Part shown: positions 1 through 9,495 of the stretch, piece by piece
Layout: the number at the start of each line of letters is the position of its first letter
Numbering within the stretch: the stretch's first letter is position 1
Assembly (NCBI RefSeq): GCF_001293465.1
Contig: NZ_JSYZ01000027.1
Coordinates: 28,106 to 92,105 of the forward strand
Reading direction: 5' to 3'
Length of the DNA stretch: 64,000 nucleotides
Source: Pseudomonas asplenii
GTDB taxonomy: Bacteria; Pseudomonadota; Gammaproteobacteria; Pseudomonadales; Pseudomonadaceae
Notes under the pieces: model-generated
The model's database searches: none
What the model was told of the DNA's origin: nothing
Seen by the model: the letters and a program-made list of their open reading frames with translations, nothing else
Program-made: the position numbers and the translations under genes

Positions 1-572
1 CGCTGCGACAGCAGGTTGCCCAGGCCTTCGATGTCGTTGCGCCAGTCACGGTGCAGCTCACAGGCCACCGCGAACCAGTTCATCATCTGCGCGCCGGCCT
101 GGGTCATGCGGTTCCAGGCAGCCTGCTGTACGGTGTCGTTGAAGGTACCGGAAGCATCGGTCACCACAAACACGTCGAAGCCTTCAGCCAAGGCCGACAG
201 GGTCGGGAACGCCACGCAAACGTCGGTCACCACGCCAGCGATGATCAGTTGCTTGCGGCCGGTGGCCTTGATCGCCTTGACGAAGTCTTCGTTGTCCCAG
301 GCGTTGATCTGGCCTGGACGGGCAATGTACGGCGCATCCGGGAACATTTCTTTCAGTTCCGGCACCAGCGGGCCGTTGGGACCCTGTTCAAAGCTGGTGG
401 TCAGGATGGTGGGCAGGTTGAAGAACTTGGCGCAGTCGGCCAGGGCCAGCACGTTGTTCTTGAACTCGTTCGGCGAGAAGTCCTGCACCAGCGAGATCAG
501 GCCGGTCTGGTGGTCGACCAGCAGAACCACCGCGTCATTCTTGTCCAGGCGTTTGTAGGGAACGTTGCTCAT
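1..572 (-). CDS. YcaC-type isochorismatase-family hydrolase (3' end outside window)
   Basis: A cysteine hydrolase of the isochorismatase superfamily, closest in style to E. coli YcaC; such enzymes are cytoplasmic oligomers, and the substrate cannot be read from sequence. The protein starts MSNVPYKRLDKNDAV at 572, seven bases after a GGAG. The family's first acid is visible in LLVDHQTGL (about residue 20) and the nucleophile in VTDVCVAFP. About 190 residues are present and the reading frame is still open at base 1, so the C-terminus is missing. It is the last visible gene of a minus-strand set with the amidohydrolase and DoxX genes upstream. Confidence 0.9.
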   Translation of the reverse strand, partial: MSNVPYKRLDKNDAVVLLVDHQTGLISLVQDFSPNEFKNNVLALADCAKFFNLPTILTTSFEQGPNGPLVPELKEMFPDAPYIARPGQINAWDNEDFVKAIKATGRKQLIIAGVVTDVCVAFPTLSALAEGFDVFVVTDASGTFNDTVQQAAWNRMTQAGAQMMNWFAVACELHRDWRNDIEGLGNLLSQ

Positions 573-645
573 TTCGAGGCTCCATCTATTAGACAGCGAG
601 GTGAAGGGGCGCCGGTCGGATCGACCGGCGCCGTAGGGTGGGAAA

Positions 646-2484
646 TCAGAAGGCGAAGCAGGAACAGCCGAAGGCGCCCCAGAAGCCCTGGAAGTCGCTG
701 ACCGGCACGTTCGACTGACGGGCCCGCTCATGACTGTGGGCGTGCACGGCGCAAGGGCCGCTGCACAGGTGGACCTGCGCCTGCATCGGCGCATTCGGAC
801 GCCAGTGCCCCGGCACCTTGGCCACCGGCGACCAGTCCGGCAGCACCGGCAGGCTGCCCGGGCCGAGCTTCTCGAAGTCGTCGGCGGCGTATACCACCTT
901 GCCGCCGACCACGGTCAGCACCGACTCGATCCACTTGATGGCTTCTTCCTCGACGCTGAAGAAGTCGGCGCTCAAGGCCGCCAGGTCGGCCAGTTGCCCG
1001 ACCTTGATCTGGCCTTTCTTGCCCTGTTCGGAGGAGAACCAGGCGCTGCCGTGGGTGAACAGTTCCAGGGCGGTGGCCCGGGACAGGCCTTCCTCATAGA
1101 GCGACAGGCCGCCCACGGTGCGACCGCTGACCAGCCAGTACAGCGAGGTCCACGGGTTGTAGCTGGAGACACGGGTGGCATCGGTACCGGCACCGACCGG
1201 CACGCCTTCGGCCAGCATGCGCTTGATCGGTGGCGTGGCTTCGGCGGCCTTGGCACCGTAGCGATCGACGAAGTACTCACCCTGGAACGCCATGCGGTCC
1301 TGGATCGCGATACCGCCGCCCAGCGCCCGCACCCGCTCGATGTTCTGCGGGGTGATGGTTTCGGCATGGTCGAAGAACCAGGGCAGGCCGTTGAACGGAA
1401 TGTCGCGGTTGACCTTCTCGAACACGTCGAGCATGCGGCTGATGGATTCGTTGTAGGTGGCGTGCAGGCGGAACGGCCAGCGATGCTCGACCAGGTGGCG
1501 AACCACCGGTTCCAGGTCGGCCTCCATGCTGGCCGGCAGGTCCGGACGCGGCTCGAGGAAGTCCTCGAAGTCGGCGGCGGAGAACACCAGCATCTCGCCG
1601 GCCCCGTTGTGCCGCAGGAAGTCGTCGCCCTGGTGCAGCTTGACGCTGCCGGTCCAGTTCTTGAAGTCGGCCAGTTCTTCCTTGGGTTTCTGGGTGAACA
1701 GGTTGTAGGCGATGCGCACGGTCAGTTGCCCGTCCTTGGCCAACTGCTCGATCACCTGGTAGTCATCGGGGTAGTTCTGGAAGCCACCGCCGGCGTCGAT
1801 GGCGCTGGTCAGGCCCAGGCGGTTGAGCTCACGCATGAACTGGCGGGTCGAGTTGACCTGGTATTCCAGCGGCAGCTTGGGCCCCTTGGCCAGGGTCGAG
1901 TAGAGAATCATCGCGTTCGGCCGGGCCACCAGCATGCCGGTCGGCTCGCCGTTGCTGTCACGCACGATCTCGCCACCCGGCGGGTTCGGCGTGTCACGGG
2001 TATAGCCGGCCACGCGCAGGGCGGCGCGGTTGAGCAAGGCACGGTCGTACAGGTGCAGTACGAACACCGGAGTGTCAGGCGCGGCCTGGTTGAGCTCATC
2101 CAGGGTCGGCATGCGTTTTTCGGCGAACTGGAATTCGTTCCAGCCGCCGACCACGCGCACCCACTGTGGCGTCGGCGTGCGGTCGGCCTGGTCCTTGAGC
2201 ATGCGCAGGGCATCGGCCAGCGAGGGCACGCCTTCCCAGCGCAGTTCGAGGTTGTAGTTCAGGCCGCCACGGATCAGGTGCAGGTGCGAGTCGTTCAGAC
2301 CCGGAATCACGCAACGCCCCTTGAGGTCGATGAGCTGGGTGCCCGCACCCCGAAAGGCCATGGCCTCGGCATCGGTGCCGACCGCCACGAAGCGGCCTTC
2401 ACGGATGGCCACGGCGCTGGCCCGGGGTTTTTCACGGTCAACGGTATGGAATTGACCATTGAACAGAATCAGATCGGCGTTCAT
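646..2484 (-). CDS. YtcJ-like amidohydrolase with Cys/His-rich C-terminal tail
   Basis: Metal-dependent amidohydrolase of the YtcJ/amidohydrolase-3 group, 612 residues. The N-terminal metal site is seen as DSHLHL just after the first beta strands, and a late GAGTDATR segment fits the last metal ligand of the barrel. I start it at 2484 (MNADLILFNG) because GGAGACGCG precedes it; an upstream in-frame start at 2538 would run into the DoxX gene. The last ~60 residues are odd for a metabolic enzyme: they carry HLCSGPCAVHAHSH and end in GCSCFAF. It lies 46 bases after the DoxX gene and probably shares its transcript. Substrate unknown. Confidence 0.88.
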   Translation of the reverse strand: MNADLILFNGQFHTVDREKPRASAVAIREGRFVAVGTDAEAMAFRGAGTQLIDLKGRCVIPGLNDSHLHLIRGGLNYNLELRWEGVPSLADALRMLKDQADRTPTPQWVRVVGGWNEFQFAEKRMPTLDELNQAAPDTPVFVLHLYDRALLNRAALRVAGYTRDTPNPPGGEIVRDSNGEPTGMLVARPNAMILYSTLAKGPKLPLEYQVNSTRQFMRELNRLGLTSAIDAGGGFQNYPDDYQVIEQLAKDGQLTVRIAYNLFTQKPKEELADFKNWTGSVKLHQGDDFLRHNGAGEMLVFSAADFEDFLEPRPDLPASMEADLEPVVRHLVEHRWPFRLHATYNESISRMLDVFEKVNRDIPFNGLPWFFDHAETITPQNIERVRALGGGIAIQDRMAFQGEYFVDRYGAKAAEATPPIKRMLAEGVPVGAGTDATRVSSYNPWTSLYWLVSGRTVGGLSLYEEGLSRATALELFTHGSAWFSSEQGKKGQIKVGQLADLAALSADFFSVEEEAIKWIESVLTVVGGKVVYAADDFEKLGPGSLPVLPDWSPVAKVPGHWRPNAPMQAQVHLCSGPCAVHAHSHERARQSNVPVSDFQGFWGAFGCSCFAF

Positions 2485-2530
2485 CGCGTCTCCTTCGTCA
2501 GGGTAGAAATGGAAAAGGCTCGCCAGCGGC

Positions 2531-2947
2531 TCAGGCAATGCGCCAGATCCCGGCGAAACGATCGTTGAGCGCCAGTCGTCCGGGACCGGCGATGAAAAGG
2601 CTGGTGAAGAGGATCAGCAGCAGCCAGGCGAACTGGCCTTCGGCGAGGGTCCACTCCGGGTGCACGAACACCAGTGCCACCAGCAATACACAGAGAATAG
2701 GCAAGCAGGCCAGGCGTACCAGTACGCCGGCGATGATCAGCAGCGGGCAGAACACTTCGGCGAAGATCGCCAGCAGCAGGGTCAGGTTCGCGCCCAAGTG
2801 GAAAGGGTCTTCGATGTTCTGCAGCTCGGCGCTGTAGTGCAGCAGTTTCGGCAGGCCATGGACCCAGAGCAGAAACACCGCGGCGCTGACGCGCATGAAT
2901 AGCAAGCCGAGGGCCTGCGCCCGTTCATTCCAGCACGAAGCGTTCAT
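2531..2947 (-). CDS. DoxX family membrane protein
   Basis: Small inner-membrane protein of the DoxX family, 138 residues with about four hydrophobic segments (for example LLFMRVSAAVFLLWVHG near the start and LFTSLFIAG near the end). DoxX proteins accompany many oxidoreductase and catabolic operons, and their biochemical role is mostly undefined. I chose the ATG at 2947 (MNASCWNERAQ); a GTG at 2974 would add nine residues with no clear ribosome site. It is the first gene of the minus-strand group with the amidohydrolase and the YcaC-type hydrolase. Confidence 0.85.
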   Translation of the reverse strand: MNASCWNERAQALGLLFMRVSAAVFLLWVHGLPKLLHYSAELQNIEDPFHLGANLTLLLAIFAEVFCPLLIIAGVLVRLACLPILCVLLVALVFVHPEWTLAEGQFAWLLLILFTSLFIAGPGRLALNDRFAGIWRIA

Positions 2948-3197
2948 GATCCACCCATCACCAAGAGAAACCACCGGCGTCGGGACGCCGGACTGTTTAC
3001 CGATAGTGCGGGGGCGGGCTGCGGAAAAATTGAATGTACGTGCTCTCTTTCCAGAGAAGCGGTGTTCAGGCTGTCATGGCGGCCGTCGAGAGCCCGGGCA
3101 AGGCTCGATGGCCTCTTCGCGGATGAATCCGACTGCCACGCAGCGCATGCCTTGAGAGCGGCGCTGGCCTTGTGGGGGACTCATCGGCGAAGGCCCT

Positions 3198-4121
3198 CTA
3201 GGGCGCGGGGATGTTCAGTGGCGCGGACATGAACTGCGCAATCCGCGAACGCAGCCAGCGTTCGGCCGGGTCGTTGTCATGTACGCCGCTCCAGGCCATC
3301 GACAGTTGCGCCGCATCGATCTCGAACGGTGGGTCCTCGGCGCGCAGGGCGCAACCTTCGACCAGGGCGCAGGCGGCATAGTCGGGCACGGTGGCGATCA
3401 TCTCGGTCCCCGCCAGCAACGCCCGCAACCCGCTGAACTGCGGTACGCCCAGTACCACCCGGCGGGTGCGGCCGATCTTCGCCAGATCAAGGTCGATGTT
3501 GCCGCTCAGGTCGCCGGAGAACGACACCATCGCATGGGGCCGCTCGCAGTACTCGTCCAGGGTCAGCGGGCCCGGGCGGTCGTCGCCACGCAGCACCTTG
3601 CAGGGAATGTCGCGCAGCATCTTGCGCTTGGCGTTGGCCGGCAGGTCGGTGGTGTAGCTCACGCCGACGGAGATCTCCCCGGAGGCCAGCAGCGACGGCA
3701 TCAGCAGGTAGTTGGCCCGGCGCACCACGACGATGATCCCCGGCGCCTCCTCGCGCAACTGGCTCAGCAACGGCGGGAACAGGCCGAACTCGGCATCATC
3801 GGACAGGCCGATGCGAAACACGTCGCGACTGGTCGCCGGATCGAAATCCTTGGCCCGGCTGACCGCGCCGGAGATGGTGTCCATGGCCGGCTGCAGTTCC
3901 TTGAGAATCGCCAGGGCCCGTGCCGTCGGCTCCATGCCGCGGCCGTTGCGCAACAGCAGCGGGTCGTCGAACAGGTCGCGCAGGCGGCCCAGGGCCGCGC
4001 TCACGGCCGGCTGGCCCATGAAGAGCTTTTCCGCGACCCGGGTCAGGTTCTTTTCAAACATCAGGGCTTCGAAAATCACCAGCAGGTTCATGTCGACGCG
4101 GCGCAGGTCGTTTCGGTTCAT
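3198..4121 (-). CDS. LysR family transcriptional regulator
   Basis: LysR-type DNA-binding regulator of 307 residues. The N-terminal helix-turn-helix is seen in NLTRVAEKLFMGQPAVSAAL (about residues 29-48), followed by a periplasmic-binding-protein-like effector domain. The start at 4121 (MNRNDLRRVDMNLL) has GAGGAGA seven bases upstream; a longer reading to 4199 has no such site. The N-terminus RRVDMNLLVIFEAL resembles the NodD/SyrM-like branch. It sits on the same strand as, and about 250 bases upstream of, the DoxX/amidohydrolase/YcaC set and is the natural candidate regulator of it, though LysR genes more often face their targets. Confidence 0.92.
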   Translation of the reverse strand: MNRNDLRRVDMNLLVIFEALMFEKNLTRVAEKLFMGQPAVSAALGRLRDLFDDPLLLRNGRGMEPTARALAILKELQPAMDTISGAVSRAKDFDPATSRDVFRIGLSDDAEFGLFPPLLSQLREEAPGIIVVVRRANYLLMPSLLASGEISVGVSYTTDLPANAKRKMLRDIPCKVLRGDDRPGPLTLDEYCERPHAMVSFSGDLSGNIDLDLAKIGRTRRVVLGVPQFSGLRALLAGTEMIATVPDYAACALVEGCALRAEDPPFEIDAAQLSMAWSGVHDNDPAERWLRSRIAQFMSAPLNIPAP

Positions 4122-4381
4122 CGGCACAGTCTCCTCATCGGTCAGCCGGGGGCGATCCTCCAGTATCCATCGGCGCCCACCTTCTATACTTGAAAGCATG
4201 TGCTCAGTTGCCAGCCTTGCGCCACACCCTGGCCGGACACGGAATTAACAACGTTTAACTCGCCCCTTAACGGCCCTCGTCCAACAATGGTGACCTCAAC
4301 CCCTACCTGTATTTCCCGTGGGACGGTGCTGACTCGACGTGCTGTGCGCCAGCGCCCCTCACCTCGACACGGACTTTGGCC

Positions 4382-4837
4382 ATGGTTCAAACACAGCACA
4401 TCGCCGCTGCGCCCTGTGCCAGCGAAACCCGCAATTCCACCACCGGCGGCCTGTCGCCCTGGCGGGAAAACCTGGTCAAGCAACTGATCCTCGAGCGCCT
4501 GAGCGAAACCCTGGAGATCAGCGAGCTGGCCCGCGCCTGCTCGTTGTCGCGCAGCCATTTCTCCCGGGCCTTCAAGTGCAGCACCGGACTCTCGCCCCAG
4601 GACTGGATTCGCCAGCAGCGGATCGAGCGGGCCAAGCACCTGATCCGCGAGACCGACCTGAGCCTGACGCAGATCAGCCTGGACTGCGGGTTCTGCGACC
4701 AGGCGTACTTCTGCCACATCTTCACGCGAAGTGAGGGGATCAACCCGTTCGCCTGGCGCTGCCAACAGTTGGCCGACAGGCCTGCCCGACGGGGTGAGCG
4801 CCACCTGTGCTATGTCGAGAAGCCTTGCGCCCGGTAA
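4382..4837 (+). CDS. Small AraC family regulator (HTH domain only)
   Basis: A 151-residue protein that is little more than the AraC/XylS double helix-turn-helix. The first helix-turn-helix is in LEISELARACSLSRSHFSRA and the second in LSLTQISLDCGFCDQAYFCH, followed by the expected FTRSEGINPFAWR. There is no sensor domain, only about 30 loose residues in front. I use the ATG at 4382; an in-frame TTG two codons earlier is possible. Transcribed divergently from the LysR gene. A strong hairpin lies about 70 bases after its stop. Confidence 0.88.
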   Translation: MVQTQHIAAAPCASETRNSTTGGLSPWRENLVKQLILERLSETLEISELARACSLSRSHFSRAFKCSTGLSPQDWIRQQRIERAKHLIRETDLSLTQISLDCGFCDQAYFCHIFTRSEGINPFAWRCQQLADRPARRGERHLCYVEKPCAR

Positions 4838-4905
4838 TCCCGAGCTCCACCGCCCTGCCCCTCGCCGCCACACCCTGCCGGTCATCCGTCGTGAAACGGA
4901 TGGCA

Positions 4906-4929
4906 GTTGCCCCGGCGGCCAGGGGCAAC
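4906..4929 (+). terminator. Hairpin after the small AraC gene
   Basis: GTTGCCCC at 4906-4913 pairs perfectly with GGGGCAAC at 4922-4929 around an 8-base loop. A second stem, CATCCGT/ACGGATG, sits just before it at 4883-4902. No T run follows, so termination is inferred from position between the AraC gene and the next regulator. Confidence 0.45.
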
Positions 4930-5080
4930 CTGCCACTACATTGCACAACCGCCAAAACCTGAGGAATATGCACGGATATTGCGTGATGGACAGGGCCTTG
5001 CGTGCGCCCCGGATCATCCGCCGCCTCCGTCGACGAACCACGGAGGACGATCAGAAGAAAAAGCGAGCAGGAGTGACCCG

Positions 5081-7867
5081 TTGACCCTTTCACTCGAGCA
5101 GGCCGTGCGTTTCGGCCCCTATCGAACCTATCCCGGACAACGCCTGATTCTGGAGGGCGACCGCCCTCTGCGACTGGGGCGGCGGGCCATGGACATCCTG
5201 TTGATCCTGCTCGAGCACGCCGGGCAGTTGGTCAGCAAGCAGGAGCTGATGGCCCGGGTCTGGCCCGACAGCGTGGTCGAGGACATCAACCTGCGGGTGC
5301 ACATCGCCGCGCTGCGCAAGGCATTGGGCGACGGCCAGGCCGGGCAGCGCTACATCGTCACCGTGGCCCAGCGCGGCTACAGCTTCGTCGCCCCCTGCCA
5401 GCGGGGCCTGCTCGAACAACAGCCGCAAGGCGCCGCGCCGGCCAGCCACAACCTGCCGATACGCCGGACCCGCATGATCGGTCGCCAGGCGCTGCTCGCC
5501 GCCATGCTCCGGCACTTCTCGTACCAGCGCTTCATCACCCTGGTCGGCCCCGGCGGCATCGGCAAGACCACCGTGGCGCTGAGCGTCGCCGAGCAACTGA
5601 TCGGCCGCTATCGGGACGGCATTCGCCTGCTCGACCTGGCCCCGCTCGACAATCCGGCGCTGGCCGCCACGCATCTGGCGACGCTGCTGGAAATTCCCGT
5701 GCAGGAGACGGACCCCACCGCCAGCATCGTCGCCTGCCTGCGCGAACGGCAGATGCTGCTGGTGATCGACAACTGCGAACACCTGCTCGACGCCGTCGCG
5801 CCGCTGTGCGAAAGCCTGCTGCGGGGCGCCCCGCAGGTGCATATCCTGGCCACCAGCCGCGAGAGCCTGCGAGCCGAAGGCGAGTTCGTGCAGCGTCTGG
5901 ACTCGCTCGACTGCCCGCCGCCGGCAGCCGCCCAGGACCACGCCCGGGCCCTGGATTTCCCCGCCCTGCAGTTGTTCGTCGAGCGGGCCATGGCCAGCCA
6001 GGACAGCTTCGAACTGACCCGGGAGCAACTGCCCCAGGCCATCGAGATCTGCCGCCGCCTGGACGGCATTCCACTGGCCATCGAACTGGCCGCCGCCCAG
6101 GTCGACGACCTCGGCCTGGACGGCCTGCTCACGCAGTTGCAGGACAGCTTTCGCCTGCTGGCCCAAGGCGGCCAGACGCCATTGGGCCGCCACCAGACCC
6201 TGCGCGCCACCCTGGACTGGAGTTACCAACTGCTGACCGCCAACGAGCAGACCTGCCTGCGTCGGCTGGGGGTGTTCCGCGGCAGCTTCACCCTGGATTC
6301 GGCCACCGCGGTGATCAGGGGCGCGAACGTCGAAGCCGGTGAGGTGTTCGCCTCGATCACGCAACTGGTGGCCAAGTCGCTGCTGAACGTCGAGGTGGGT
6401 GACGAAGAGGTGTTCTACCGGCTGCTCGACACCACCCGCCACTACGCCCTGGAAAAACTCGACCTGGCCTGCGAGTTGCCGGGAACCCGCAGGCGCCACG
6501 CCGAACGCTGCCTGGCCCTGATGGAACAGGCCCAGGTCGAGTGGGAACACACCGCTACCGAACGCTGGCTGGAGCGCTACGCCCGCGGCCTGGAAGACTT
6601 GCGCGCGGCGCTGGACTGGGGGCTGGGGCCCCAGGGCCCGCAAAGCCTGGCAATCCGCCTGGCGGCCGCCTCGGCGCCCCTGTGGCAGGAGCTGTCATTG
6701 CCCAAGGAACACGGCGACCATGTGCGCAAGGCGCTCAAGCTGCTCGAAAGGACGGCCGATCCCTGCCCACGCCTGACCATCGCGCTCAAGCTGGCCCTGG
6801 GCAACGCCTGCTACCACAGCCAGGGCGGCAGCAGCGAAACCATCGACACCTTCAGCAGCGCCCAGGCCCTGGCCGAATACCATGGCGAACTCGGCGGCCA
6901 GCTCAAGGCGGTGTCCGGGCACATGACCGCCAACCTCAGCAACGGCAACTACCGGCTGGCCCTGGAACTGAGCCGGCAGTTCGACCAGTTGGCGCTGGGC
7001 GATACCCCGCTGTCGCTCGGCACCCAGCGCCTGCGGGTGCTGGCGCTGCACTATTCCGGCGACCAGCACCTGGCCCGGGAGCTCGCCGAACAGGTACTGC
7101 AGCGCCTGGCCCACAGCGATCACGTCAACCGTTTCACCCGCGACTTTGGCGTGCAGTACGACCAGGGCGTCGCCGCCCTGACCGTCCTGGCACGCATCCT
7201 CTGGCTGCAGGGCCTGCCTCAGCAGGCCTGGCGCACCGCCCGGCAGGCACTGGACCTCGCCCTGCAGGTCAATCATGGCACCTCGATCTGCTACACCCTG
7301 GCGCTGGCCGGCTGCCCGATCGCCTACTGCAACGGCGACACCGAAACCGCCCGGGAACTGCTGCAGACGCTGCTGGGCCAGGCGCAGAAGCACTCGGTCG
7401 CGCTGTTCCAGAACTGGGGCCGGCATTACGCCCAGGTGATCGACAAGCAAACACCGGTCACCCTGATCCCGGCCAGCAGCGGCCTGGTGAAGGAGATCCT
7501 GGTGACCCTCGACCGCCGCCTGGTCGACGACGCGTTGCTCGAACGCGCCGAAAGCGGTGCGGCCGGCTGGAGCTGCGCGGAGATCCTGCGCGCCCAGGCC
7601 GAAAAGCTGCTGGCACAGCATCACCTGGAAGCCGCCGAAGCCATGCTGCTCAAGGCCATCGACATAGCCCGGGCGCAAGGTGCCCTGGCCTGGGAACTGC
7701 GCAGTGCCACCTCGCTGGCACGGCTATGGCAGCAGCAGGGTCGCTATTGCCCGGCCCACGAACTGCTGGCGGCGGTCCATCGGCGGTTCAGCGAAGGCGG
7801 CGAGACACCCGACCTGCTCGTGGCTGTGCAACTGCTCGATCAGTTGGAGCCACGCCGGTCAGCCTGA
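5081..7867 (+). CDS. Large winged-helix/STAND-type ATPase regulator with TPR-like C-terminus
   Basis: A 928-residue cytoplasmic regulator. Order of parts: an OmpR/PhoB-type winged helix (about 1-100, RVWPDSVVEDINLRVHIAAL), then an NB-ARC/AAA-like ATPase with Walker A GPGGIGKTT at residues 156-164 and Walker B LLVIDNCEH near 225, then about 500 residues of helical repeats of TPR type. This is the architecture of LuxR/SARP-like signal-transducing ATPases that couple nucleotide state to DNA binding. I start it at the TTG at 5081, which has AGGAG about nine bases upstream; the open frame goes to 4907 but that extension has no domain character. It converges with, and overlaps by 9 bases, a shorter paralogue. 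Confidence 0.85.
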   Translation: MTLSLEQAVRFGPYRTYPGQRLILEGDRPLRLGRRAMDILLILLEHAGQLVSKQELMARVWPDSVVEDINLRVHIAALRKALGDGQAGQRYIVTVAQRGYSFVAPCQRGLLEQQPQGAAPASHNLPIRRTRMIGRQALLAAMLRHFSYQRFITLVGPGGIGKTTVALSVAEQLIGRYRDGIRLLDLAPLDNPALAATHLATLLEIPVQETDPTASIVACLRERQMLLVIDNCEHLLDAVAPLCESLLRGAPQVHILATSRESLRAEGEFVQRLDSLDCPPPAAAQDHARALDFPALQLFVERAMASQDSFELTREQLPQAIEICRRLDGIPLAIELAAAQVDDLGLDGLLTQLQDSFRLLAQGGQTPLGRHQTLRATLDWSYQLLTANEQTCLRRLGVFRGSFTLDSATAVIRGANVEAGEVFASITQLVAKSLLNVEVGDEEVFYRLLDTTRHYALEKLDLACELPGTRRRHAERCLALMEQAQVEWEHTATERWLERYARGLEDLRAALDWGLGPQGPQSLAIRLAAASAPLWQELSLPKEHGDHVRKALKLLERTADPCPRLTIALKLALGNACYHSQGGSSETIDTFSSAQALAEYHGELGGQLKAVSGHMTANLSNGNYRLALELSRQFDQLALGDTPLSLGTQRLRVLALHYSGDQHLARELAEQVLQRLAHSDHVNRFTRDFGVQYDQGVAALTVLARILWLQGLPQQAWRTARQALDLALQVNHGTSICYTLALAGCPIAYCNGDTETARELLQTLLGQAQKHSVALFQNWGRHYAQVIDKQTPVTLIPASSGLVKEILVTLDRRLVDDALLERAESGAAGWSCAEILRAQAEKLLAQHHLEAAEAMLLKAIDIARAQGALAWELRSATSLARLWQQQGRYCPAHELLAAVHRRFSEGGETPDLLVAVQLLDQLEPRRSA

Positions 7868-9310
7868 GACCCGCTGCGCCCACCCCAGATACTCGACATG
7901 GCGCTGCTCCACCAGGCGCTGGTGCCCGCTACGCTGCAACTGCTCCAGCGCATAGGTGCGGGTGGTGTTGAGCAGGCGGTAACGCGGCGCACCGCTGCCC
8001 TGCTCCACTCCCAGCAGCGATTTGTCGGTCAGGCTGGCCAGCAATGGCGGCAGTTGCGCCGGTTCCAGCGGTTCAAAGCCAACGACCGCGATGGCCGCCT
8101 CCACGGTGAAGCCCATCTTGAAGACCGCCAGGCGCTGCAACAGGATGCGTTCCGGCGGTGCCAGGCGCTCGTAGCTCCAGTCAAGCGCCGCCTTGAGCGT
8201 CCGGTGGCGCGGCTCGGCGGTTCGGCGGCCCTGGGTCAGCAGTTGGAAACAGTTGTCGAGCTGGGCCTGCAGGCCCACCAGCGCCAATGCGCCGATCTGC
8301 GTTGCCGCCAGCTCGATCGCCAGCGGCAGACCGTCGAGCCGACGACAGATATCGCGGACCGCGAGCAGATCCCGCTCGCGCAGACAAAAGCCCTGCTGGC
8401 AAGCCCGGGCCCGACTGACGAACAATTGCACCGCCGAGTAGCCCATGGCTTGCTCGACGCTGTGCAGTGCCGACGCCGGTGGCACCGCCAGGGGGGGCAG
8501 GCGCTGTACGTATTCATCGCAGGCCGCCAGCGGCTCGCGGCTGGTGACCAGCAGCGACAGCCGCGGTGCCGCCGCCAGCAACTGCCCGGTCAGGGCCCGG
8601 CAGTCGTCACGCAACTGATCGCAGTTGTCCAGCACCACCAGGGTATGCCGTTCGGCCAGGCCGTTCAGGTCGTTGTCCAGTTCCAGGCTGCGCGCCAGTT
8701 GCCCGACCACCTGCGCCGGATCCTCGAGCGTGGCCAGGTCGATCATCCACACACCATCGCGGTAGTGCTGCAACAGCAGTTCGGCGACCCGCAGCGCGGT
8801 GGTGCTCTTGCCGACACCGGCCGGTCCGGTCAGGGTCATGAAGCGCCGCACCGGCAACTGACGCACCAGGCTGCCGACCAGCGAATCGCGTCCGGTCACC
8901 GGCGTCAGCCGGGCCGGCAGATTGTGCTGGGGCCTGAGTGCGGTTTCCAGCAGGACCGGCAACGCCGCCTGTTCGCGCTGCACCGAGGCAATGAAGCTGT
9001 AGCCGCGCTGCGGAACGTTGATGATGTAGCGCTGACCACCCTCGCCGTCACCCAGGGCCCGGCGCAAGGCGGCAATGTGCACACGCAGGTTGATTTCCTC
9101 GACCACCGAGGTCGGCCAGACACGGGCGATCAGTTCGTCCTTGCTGACCACACTACCCGCCTGTTCGAGCAGCACCTGCAGAATATCCAGCGCACGGCCA
9201 CCCATGCGCAGCGGTCGCTCGCCTTCCAGGACCAGTCGCTGGCGCAGGTGAAAGGCATAGGGGCCAAAGCGCAGCAGCGCATCGCCCGCCCATTGTCTGA
9301 GGCTGTTCAT
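7859..9310 (-). CDS. Winged-helix/STAND-type ATPase regulator without repeat domain
   Basis: A 483-residue paralogue of the preceding regulator. The winged helix (residues about 13-108, RVWPTSVVEEINLRVHIAAL) is nearly the same as in its neighbour, and the ATPase follows with Walker A GPAGVGKST at 162-170 and Walker B LVVLDNCDQL. It ends soon after the winged-helix-like segment that closes the ATPase module (RLLNTTRTYALEQL), so the ~450-residue helical repeat sensor seen in the neighbour is absent. It starts with ATG at 9310. Whether the short form is natural or a truncation is unclear; no repeat-coding remnant is visible beyond its stop because the neighbour begins there. Confidence 0.85.
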   Translation of the reverse strand: MNSLRQWAGDALLRFGPYAFHLRQRLVLEGERPLRMGGRALDILQVLLEQAGSVVSKDELIARVWPTSVVEEINLRVHIAALRRALGDGEGGQRYIINVPQRGYSFIASVQREQAALPVLLETALRPQHNLPARLTPVTGRDSLVGSLVRQLPVRRFMTLTGPAGVGKSTTALRVAELLLQHYRDGVWMIDLATLEDPAQVVGQLARSLELDNDLNGLAERHTLVVLDNCDQLRDDCRALTGQLLAAAPRLSLLVTSREPLAACDEYVQRLPPLAVPPASALHSVEQAMGYSAVQLFVSRARACQQGFCLRERDLLAVRDICRRLDGLPLAIELAATQIGALALVGLQAQLDNCFQLLTQGRRTAEPRHRTLKAALDWSYERLAPPERILLQRLAVFKMGFTVEAAIAVVGFEPLEPAQLPPLLASLTDKSLLGVEQGSGAPRYRLLNTTRTYALEQLQRSGHQRLVEQRHVEYLGWAQRVSG

Positions 9311-9495
9311 CTATACTCGCAGGCCCGAGCCGGCCCCGACATCGACGTGGCCAGAGCCGACGCGCGAAGTGTTCCAGCGGACCCACACCTCCCTTGCGAA
9401 ATATCCGCATCCATCTTGGCAGGCATGGGTGACGGAACAACCGTCCCTGGGGGAGCGTTACGGACTTCCCGGTGCGCGAGGCGGACAAACGTGCC

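Noticed and set aside
730..2568. Plus-strand open frame of 612 codons over the amidohydrolase
   Set aside because: Mirror frame of a clear enzyme gene; no recognisable fold.
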